6,290 nucleotides of DNA, from the NCBI GenBank assembly GCA_004556255.1, contig SFHY01000082.1, forward strand, positions 1 through 6,290, in the 5' to 3' direction. Below are positions 1-3,407 of this stretch, piece after piece. The DNA is from Lactobacillus delbrueckii. GTDB taxonomy: Bacteria; Bacillota; Bacilli; Lactobacillales; Lactobacillaceae. The translations under genes and the position numbers were made by a program. How positions within the stretch are numbered: position 1 is the stretch's first letter; the number at the start of each line of letters is the position of its first letter. The notes beneath the pieces were generated by a model. The model had not been told where the DNA came from. It saw nothing but the letters and a program-made list of their open reading frames with translations, and ran no database searches.

Positions 1-24
1 TACTCACTTTTCACCTATTATCTT

Positions 25-53
25 ATCATAAAGCTTATACTAAGTTTAGCTAA
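25..53 (-). promoter_or_regulatory. possible promoter reading out of the left edge
   Basis: On the minus strand, TATGAT (25-30, 5 of 6 to the -10 consensus) lies 17 bases from TTAGCT (48-53, only 3 of 6 to the -35 consensus). A purine-rich AGGTG (13-17) follows, with a possible GTG codon at 5-7, so a minus-strand gene could begin at the window edge. The surroundings are very AT-rich, so a chance match is quite possible. Confidence 0.25.
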
Positions 54-173
54 TTCTTATGCTAATTTTGCTAAGATTTTTCCTTTTAGGAAAGGCCCCT
101 CATCCTTTGCTTCTCTAGCCCTCCTTCCCTTTTGATTCACTTTGCACATTATTTCCCACCTGTTATTTTCCCG
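54..173. other. AT-rich intergenic stretch without a convincing gene
   Basis: No reading frame here has a ribosome site or recognisable protein. GCTAA recurs at 49-53, 61-65 and 70-74. A short hairpin with 6-bp arms TTTCCT/AGGAAA occupies 79-93, but it has no adjacent T-tract and so does not look like a terminator. The stretch lies between the end of the tautomerase transcript and whatever begins beyond the left edge. Confidence 0.5.
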
Positions 174-203
174 AAAAAAAGACTCACCCGCCTTGGGTGA
201 GTC
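174..203 (-). terminator. intrinsic terminator of the tautomerase transcript
   Basis: Perfect 9-bp arms GACTCACCC (181-189) and GGGTGAGTC (195-203) enclose a 5-base loop. The seven A residues at 174-180 become a U-tract on the minus strand, which fixes the direction. The hairpin begins 7 bases past the tautomerase stop codon. Confidence 0.92.
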
Positions 204-210
204 AAAATCT

Positions 211-399
211 TTAGGCTTGTGGTTCTCTCCATTCGCCGCCTTGAGCCAGCTGCTGCTTGCCAAGTTCATTAATAATCACGGAGATGTGTTCCTGTGGCGC
301 GCCAGTGTCTTCTGAGATCACCCGGGTCACGTCCTTCATCATCTTTTCCAGTTGTTCTGGCGTCCGGCCAGCCAAGAGTTCAATGTGTACAAATGGCAT
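211..399 (-). CDS. 4-oxalocrotonate tautomerase family protein
   Basis: A 62-residue protein of the 4-oxalocrotonate tautomerase superfamily, the usual length for this family of small cytoplasmic enzymes. It opens MPFVHIELLAGRT. Removal of the initiator Met would expose the catalytic N-terminal proline, and numbering from that proline puts the conserved Arg at position 11. The second arginine of Pseudomonas 4-OT (Arg39) appears to be replaced: the residues there read HISVII, with Ser at 39. Bacillus YwhB, as I recall it, also lacks an arginine there. Substrate therefore cannot be assigned, and a catechol-degradation role is not implied. AGGAG at 407-411 sits 7 bases before ATG. The gene lies 78 bases downstream of the quinone oxidoreductase gene, is probably partly co-transcribed with it, and may also have its own promoter at 440-445. 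Confidence 0.9.
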   Translation of the reverse strand: MPFVHIELLAGRTPEQLEKMMKDVTRVISEDTGAPQEHISVIINELGKQQLAQGGEWREPQA

Positions 400-439
400 T
401 GTTCTGCTCCTTTTTTCAAAAACAAGTAACTTTTCCTAC

Positions 440-445
440 ATTATA
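440..445 (-). promoter_or_regulatory. possible internal -10 box for the tautomerase gene
   Basis: A perfect TATAAT on the minus strand lies 40 bases upstream of the tautomerase ATG, in the gap after the oxidoreductase stop. No good -35 element stands 16-18 bases further upstream, and no extended TG precedes it. It may be a weak internal promoter or a chance match in AT-rich DNA. An A/T-only hairpin (CTTTTT/AAAAAG, 450-465) just upstream is too weak to count as a terminator, so read-through from the upstream gene remains likely. Confidence 0.4.
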
Positions 446-477
446 CCTGCTTTTTCCGAAAAAAGTATCTACCAAAG

Positions 478-1323
478 CTACTTTGCCAAAAGTTCCTTGA
501 TTGCCTGGTCCAGTGGAGTCAAGCCGCCCAGAACTTCTTCCAGGTCGCTGCTTTCTTCAGTCAATGAACCATCATCAATTGGCTGCTGGAAGGCAGCGTA
601 CATTGCCGCCGTATCATGATCCAAGCCCAGGCCTTCCGAGACCTTCACGTATTCGTCTTGGCTGACCTGCTTGGCTGCTGCTTCTTCACCAGTTGCCGCG
701 TTCAAGGCCGCTGCCAGGTCCTGGTAGCTCCGCTTCGGGCCGGCAAATTCATAAACTTCCTTTGGATCATCACTGGTCAAAACCTTAACCGCTGCCGCAG
801 CATATTCTCTTTCCAGTGCCCAGCCGGCAAAGTTATTTGCCCAGTAAAGGCGGTTGGCCGGACCTGGAGCCAGGAAAGTCATTTCGTTTTCCAAGTACCA
901 GTTGTTGCGCAGGAAGGAGTGCTTGATCCCGCTCTCCTTGAGCAGCTTTTCCGTCAGCTTGTGGTCAGCTGCCAGCCAGTTGTCACTTTCACTGGCCTTC
1001 GGGAAGCTGGTGTAAGCCACGTAGCCAACGCCGGCATTCTTAGCAGCTTCTACCACGTTCTTGTGCTGGTCAGCTCTAGTTACTGCCCCGCCTGGCTGAG
1101 AGGAAATGAAGAGGAACTTGTCCACGCCGGCCAGGGCCTTTTCTACAGCTACTTCATCGCCGTAGTCAGCCTGGCGGATTTCTACGCCAGCTGGCAAAAG
1201 CTTCTTGCCCTTTTCTTCGTTGCGGACGATCGCCACTACATTTTCTGCCCCAACTGCATCAACCAAATTCTTGATCGCGGTCTGGCCAAAGTTGCCAGTA
1301 GCTGCTGAAATAGCGTACTTCAT
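478..1323 (-). CDS. NmrA/QorB-like NAD(P)H:quinone oxidoreductase (atypical SDR)
   Basis: A 281-residue cytoplasmic protein of the NmrA-like atypical short-chain dehydrogenase group. It closely resembles E. coli QorB (YtfG), an NADPH-dependent quinone reductase of about 286 residues. The Rossmann glycine motif ATGNFGQ spans residues 8-14. VVAIVRN (29-35) ends the second strand, and its Arg is the usual contact for the NADP 2'-phosphate. RQADYGDE (50-57), QHKNVVEAAKNAGV (86-99), YTS (104-106) and LRNNWYLEN (138-146) match blocks I recall from QorB. There is no signal peptide or membrane segment. GGAGG at 1329-1333 lies 5 bases before ATG. A strong promoter precedes it at 1385-1412, and the Rrf2-type regulator gene is immediately upstream on the same strand. 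The likely role is reduction of quinones or related electrophiles. The true substrate is not readable from sequence. Confidence 0.9.
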   Translation of the reverse strand: MKYAISAATGNFGQTAIKNLVDAVGAENVVAIVRNEEKGKKLLPAGVEIRQADYGDEVAVEKALAGVDKFLFISSQPGGAVTRADQHKNVVEAAKNAGVGYVAYTSFPKASESDNWLAADHKLTEKLLKESGIKHSFLRNNWYLENEMTFLAPGPANRLYWANNFAGWALEREYAAAAVKVLTSDDPKEVYEFAGPKRSYQDLAAALNAATGEEAAAKQVSQDEYVKVSEGLGLDHDTAAMYAAFQQPIDDGSLTEESSDLEEVLGGLTPLDQAIKELLAK

Positions 1324-1384
1324 AATTGCCTCCGTTAGTTTCTTTTTTCTATTTTATTTGCTTGTTATTTTTAAATCTACAGTT

Positions 1385-1412
1385 ATTCTAGCACGTGTAT
1401 TTTTAAAGTCAA
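1385..1412 (-). promoter_or_regulatory. extended -10 promoter of the oxidoreductase gene
   Basis: On the minus strand, TTGACT (1407-1412, 5 of 6) is followed after 16 bases by TAGAAT (1385-1390, 5 of 6), preceded by TGC, which gives an extended -10. The predicted transcript starts near 1378, leaving a leader of about 55 bases. The spacer contains the palindrome CACGTG (1392-1397), which could be part of an operator. The promoter lies just beyond the regulator's terminator, so the oxidoreductase is transcribed independently and could be controlled by that regulator. Confidence 0.75.
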
Positions 1413-1425
1413 CACCTATTCCCAT

Positions 1426-1451
1426 AAAAAAACGCCAGCTTTCGCTGACGT
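1426..1451 (-). terminator. intrinsic terminator of the Rrf2 regulator gene
   Basis: On the minus strand, arms ACGTCAGC and GCTGGCGT (1444-1451 and 1432-1439) pair over 8 bp, with one G-U wobble, around a GAAA tetraloop. A run of T (A at 1426-1432) follows. The hairpin starts 2 bases past the regulator stop codon. Confidence 0.88.
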
Positions 1452-1453
1452 AA

Positions 1454-1882
1454 TTAGGCAAGCTGCCCTGCTTCTTTTATCTGGTCGACAATTTCCTGCA
1501 GGCTGATCTCCCGCATCTTGGCAAAAGCTGCCTCTTCCACTTCCGCATAGGCCTTGGCCAGCGGCCCTTGAATGTTGCCGCCAACCGGGCACTTTTGCTC
1601 CGTGTCTTCATCGACGTGCAGCAAGTGGTGGTCCATGTCGACTGCCGCGAAGATATCGTAGAGGCTGATCTCTTCCGGCTTCTTGGCCAGTTCCGGTTCA
1701 GCACTCCCCTGCTTGGTCTTCAAAAGCCCTGCCTTGCGCAGGTCCATCATCAGACTCCGCACCATGCTAGGGTTGGTCACGATGCTGCGCGCGATCGCCC
1801 GGCTGGACAGGTCATCATCGGGAAAAATCTCGATGTAGGCCAGCAGGTGGACCGCGTCACTCAATTTATGAGAAAATTTCAT
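1454..1882 (-). CDS. YwnA-like Rrf2 family transcriptional regulator
   Basis: A 142-residue DNA-binding protein of the Rrf2 family, normal length. The winged helix-turn-helix covers about residues 8-60, with the recognition region IARSIVTNPSMVRSLMMDL (30-48) in the TNP.MVR form of Bacillus YwnA. The later segments EISLYDIFAAV (71-81) and KCPVGGNIQ (97-105) also match YwnA as I recall it. It lacks the three-cysteine cluster used by IscR and NsrR to hold an Fe-S centre. The only cysteine is Cys98, in CPVG, so a thiol-based or ligand-based sensor is more likely than an Fe-S one. AGGAG at 1892-1896 lies 9 bases before ATG. The gene ends in its own terminator and is followed by the oxidoreductase and tautomerase genes, which are its probable targets. 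Sensing of quinones or electrophiles is inferred from that context. Confidence 0.9.
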   Translation of the reverse strand: MKFSHKLSDAVHLLAYIEIFPDDDLSSRAIARSIVTNPSMVRSLMMDLRKAGLLKTKQGSAEPELAKKPEEISLYDIFAAVDMDHHLLHVDEDTEQKCPVGGNIQGPLAKAYAEVEEAAFAKMREISLQEIVDQIKEAGQLA

Positions 1883-1894
1883 TTTTACCAGCTC

Positions 1895-1906
1895 CTTTTT
1901 AAAAAG
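1895..1906. promoter_or_regulatory. palindrome overlapping the regulator's ribosome site
   Basis: CTTTTTAAAAAG is a perfect 12-bp palindrome sharing bases 1895-1896 with the AGGAG ribosome site of the Rrf2 gene. On the minus strand its right half also pairs with bases near 1924-1933 (AAAAGCTGTT against AACAG-GCTTTT, one bulged G), followed by five T. That could act as a weak terminator for the upstream YcxB-like transcript, or as a leader structure. The function is uncertain. Confidence 0.3.
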
Positions 1907-1918
1907 CCTGTTTCCTTA

Positions 1919-1947
1919 ATCTTAACAGCTTTTCCGGCAATTTGCCA
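1919..1947 (-). promoter_or_regulatory. possible promoter and operator of the Rrf2 regulator gene
   Basis: On the minus strand, TAAGAT (1919-1924, 4 of 6), preceded by TGT as an extended -10, lies 17 bases from TGGCAA (1942-1947, 3 of 6). The perfect odd palindrome GGCAA-T-TTGCC (1936-1946) overlaps this -35, a good position for an autorepressor. The promoter match is mediocre, and read-through from the YcxB-like gene cannot be excluded. Confidence 0.35.
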
Positions 1948-1956
1948 CTTCCGCTG

Positions 1957-1972
1957 TGTTCCACGTGAAACT
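1957..1972 (+). promoter_or_regulatory. parS: parS-like ParB binding site, one mismatch
   Basis: TGTTCCACGTGAAACT matches the Firmicutes parS consensus TGTTNCACGTGAAACA except at the last base. The CACGTG core and both arms are intact. It lies in the 88-base gap upstream of the Rrf2 gene and overlaps two bases of the YcxB-like stop codon. ParB (Spo0J) would load here to spread along the chromosome for segregation. Confidence 0.75.
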
Positions 1973-2450
1973 ACCGCTGGCATTTCTCCCGTAAAAATTT
2001 GATCAAGTCCGGGCTGCAGTTTTTCTTCAAGAGCAGCATGCCCTGGTCCGGGGCCGGCATCATAATGATTTCCTCGTCAGTTTCAACATAGCGGGTAATC
2101 TGGTCATAGCGGTATTCCCCATCCCCCCGGTTGGTCAAAACCAGGAAGTGGTCCGGGTAAAATTCATAGCGCACGTAGTCATCCTTGATGGCCGGCATGC
2201 CCGCGTAAATCTTCTTCAGCCGCCGCTTGTAGAGGTAGACGATTGCCGCTGGGTAAAAAGCAATCACCAGGGCAAACATGACCGTGAAGTCATACTGCTT
2301 CAAGGCGAAAGCCACCGCTCCGGCCGCGATCCAGATTGCTTCCGCGATCATGATGATCCGCCGCCGGCTCTTTTCCGTCACCTTCATGGCCATCCTGGTG
2401 TACTCGTTCAGGTCCATGTGAACCTCGCTGATATATAAGGCTTGTGCCAT
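1971..2450 (-). CDS. YcxB-like membrane protein
   Basis: A 159-residue protein with the layout of the YcxB-like family, whose function is unknown. A short charged N-terminus is followed by two membrane segments (about residues 32-50 and 55-74). Next comes a basic stretch KRRLKK (75-80) and then a cytoplasmic domain (about 93-155) containing YEFYPDHFLVLTNRGDGEYRYDQITRYVETDEEIIM, typical of this family's beta-rich C-terminus. The reading frame also opens 9 bases earlier at a GTG (2457-2459), but AGGA at 2461-2464 is only one base from that codon. It is 10 bases from the ATG at 2448-2450, which I prefer. A promoter lies at 2476-2504. The last two bases of the gene overlap a parS-like site. Nothing in the sequence gives a specific substrate or partner. 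Confidence 0.85.
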   Translation of the reverse strand: MAQALYISEVHMDLNEYTRMAMKVTEKSRRRIIMIAEAIWIAAGAVAFALKQYDFTVMFALVIAFYPAAIVYLYKRRLKKIYAGMPAIKDDYVRYEFYPDHFLVLTNRGDGEYRYDQITRYVETDEEIIMMPAPDQGMLLLKKNCSPDLIKFLREKCQR

Positions 2451-2475
2451 CCGCCTCACGTCCTTTCTATTAAAA

Positions 2476-2504
2476 ATTATAAGCTATTCTTCCCCGCCCG
2501 TAAA
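2476..2504 (-). promoter_or_regulatory. promoter of the YcxB-like gene
   Basis: On the minus strand a perfect TATAAT (2476-2481) is spaced 17 bases from TTTACG (2499-2504, 4 of 6). The predicted start near 2469 leaves a leader of about 19 bases to the ATG at 2450. The leader would be too short for normal initiation at the upstream GTG. The -35 box overlaps the T-tract of the DUF975 terminator. Confidence 0.7.
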
Positions 2505-2529
2505 AAAAGACGCGCCATCGCGCGTCTTT
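2502..2529 (-). terminator. intrinsic terminator of the DUF975 gene
   Basis: Perfect 10-bp arms AAAGACGCGC (2506-2515) and GCGCGTCTTT (2520-2529) flank a 4-base loop. The A-run at 2502-2508 gives a U-tract on the minus strand. It starts 18 bases past the DUF975 stop codon. Confidence 0.93.
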
Positions 2530-2547
2530 GGGTCAATACTAATAATC

Positions 2548-3258
2548 CTAATATTTATCTTCCTTGCTCTGCTCATAAGTTTCGGCGATTGCCAAATTGT
2601 AGTATGGCATCAGCCAGATCCCCAAAATTCCCAGGGTAAAGGCGGTCAAAATGTACCAGCCCAAGAAGGACAGGTTCAAGCAGAGCAGCTTCCAGACCCG
2701 GCCCTTGGTCAGCTTCCAGCCAGCCCCGATTTCTGCCCAGACTGACCGCTTCTGCCTGGTCCGCACGTCATCGTCGATCACGTAGACGACATAAGTCAGC
2801 CGCAGCTCAATCCAAACCAGTAAAACAACTAGCAAGATCAAAAGAATGATGCTTACCGCTAACGGCACTTGCGGAATTTCTGACCCAACCACCGCGGCCG
2901 CGATTGCCACGGTCACGGTCCCAATGATCAAGGCTTCAATTACCCCATAAATGAGCAGGCGGGCAATGTGCTGGCCGGTCAAGCCGCACCAGGCATTCGG
3001 TTCTTCCCCGCCCTTTTGGATCTTATTCCGCCAACGGTCAAAGAAAATGTAGCCGTTAGCCGTCAAAAACGCGGCCGCGATTTCCAAGAGGAAAAAGATG
3101 ATATTAGCTCCAACCCCCGACTTGGAGTCAGTCGCCTGGTCAACAACATTCGGTATGATATTTGCCACAACCAAAAGCAGCCCCATCGGCATGTAGACCT
3201 TCTTCGGGATCTGCTTCAGGTTTTCCCGGGCTAAAGCCCGGATTTCCTTTGCTTTCAT
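2548..3258 (-). CDS. DUF975 family integral membrane protein
   Basis: A 236-residue polytopic membrane protein with the signature of the DUF975 family, which is common in lactobacilli, streptococci and clostridia and has no established function. The N-terminus MKAKEIRALARENLK (1-15) is the usual amphipathic start. Hydrophobic segments lie near residues 21-39, 52-72, 100-125, 131-150 and 191-217. The C-terminal block LSFLGWYILTAFTLGILGIWLMPYYNLAIAETYEQ (196-230) is the family's most recognisable stretch. AGGAG (3265-3269) sits 6 bases before ATG. A 7-bp inverted repeat (CCGGGCT/AGCCCGG, 3226-3241) falls within the first dozen codons and could form a hairpin in the mRNA. The gene is monocistronic: its promoter is at 3301-3329 and its terminator at 2502-2529. 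It is divergent from the restriction gene. Confidence 0.9.
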   Translation of the reverse strand: MKAKEIRALARENLKQIPKKVYMPMGLLLVVANIIPNVVDQATDSKSGVGANIIFFLLEIAAAFLTANGYIFFDRWRNKIQKGGEEPNAWCGLTGQHIARLLIYGVIEALIIGTVTVAIAAAVVGSEIPQVPLAVSIILLILLVVLLVWIELRLTYVVYVIDDDVRTRQKRSVWAEIGAGWKLTKGRVWKLLCLNLSFLGWYILTAFTLGILGIWLMPYYNLAIAETYEQSKEDKY

Positions 3259-3300
3259 TGTTCTCTCCTCTGTAAAAAAGCTTTTATTATTTTCACCATT

Positions 3301-3329
3301 ATTATAACGCTGATTGTTTCACATGTAAC
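3301..3329 (-). promoter_or_regulatory. promoter of the DUF975 gene
   Basis: On the minus strand a perfect TATAAT (3301-3306) lies 17 bases from GTTACA (3324-3329, 4 of 6). The predicted start near 3294 leaves a leader of about 35 bases. The -35 box and part of the spacer are contained in the parS-like site at 3315-3330, so anything bound there would compete with RNA polymerase. Confidence 0.72.
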
Positions 3330-3330
3330 A
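3315..3330 (-). promoter_or_regulatory. parS: parS-like ParB binding site, one mismatch, over a promoter
   Basis: Read on the minus strand this is TGTTACATGTGAAACA, which differs from TGTTNCACGTGAAACA only by T for C in the core. It sits in the divergent gap between the DUF975 gene and the SauUSI-like gene and covers the DUF975 -35 box. It could be a weaker parS site or the operator of another regulator. The two better matches nearby favour parS. Confidence 0.6.
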
Positions 3331-3364
3331 TAGTTCTTTTCCTATCTTCCCCGCTGCTTCCTTG

Positions 3365-3373
3365 TGTTATGAT
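3365..3373 (+). promoter_or_regulatory. probable extended -10 of the SauUSI-like gene
   Basis: TGT followed by TATGAT (3368-3373, 5 of 6) forms an extended -10 element. The -35 region 17 bases upstream (TCTTCC) is poor, as is common for extended -10 promoters. Transcription would start near 3380, so the ATGs at 3369 and 3372 could not be translated from it. Confidence 0.5.
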
Positions 3374-3395
3374 GGTAAAAAATCTTTTCCCCAGT

Positions 3396-3400
3396 GAGGT
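3396..3400 (+). promoter_or_regulatory. ribosome binding site that decides the start
   Basis: GAGGT lies 7 bases before ATG 3408. The in-frame ATGs at 3369 and 3372 have only pyrimidine-rich DNA upstream and no Shine-Dalgarno sequence. This supports 3408 as the true start. Confidence 0.75.
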
Positions 3401-3407
3401 CAAATCA

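Noticed and set aside
57..269. 70-codon minus-strand frame overlapping the tautomerase 3' end
   Set aside because: It runs through the terminator hairpin at 174-203 and overlaps a recognised gene out of frame, with no recognisable protein features.
450..465. Hairpin CTTTTT/AAAAAG as a terminator after the oxidoreductase
   Set aside because: Almost all A-T pairs and no following T-tract on the minus strand.
616..1308. Long plus-strand open frame (230 codons) opposite the oxidoreductase gene
   Set aside because: It is fully antisense to a well-recognised protein, has no ribosome site and has a composition unlike a real protein. High third-position G/C keeps antisense frames open.
1387..1402. 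CACGTG core as a fourth parS site
   Set aside because: Only about 9 of 15 fixed bases match. Both arms (TGTT and AAACA) are missing.
1568..2002. 144-codon plus-strand frame over the Rrf2 gene
   Set aside because: Antisense shadow of a recognised regulator, spanning its promoter region, with no supporting start signal.
3221..3241. TTTTCCCGGG as a Noc binding site
   Set aside because: About 10 of 14 bases agree with ATTTCCCGGGAAAT and the right arm fails. The sequence is explained by codons and by a local CCGGGCT/AGCCCGG hairpin in the DUF975 gene.
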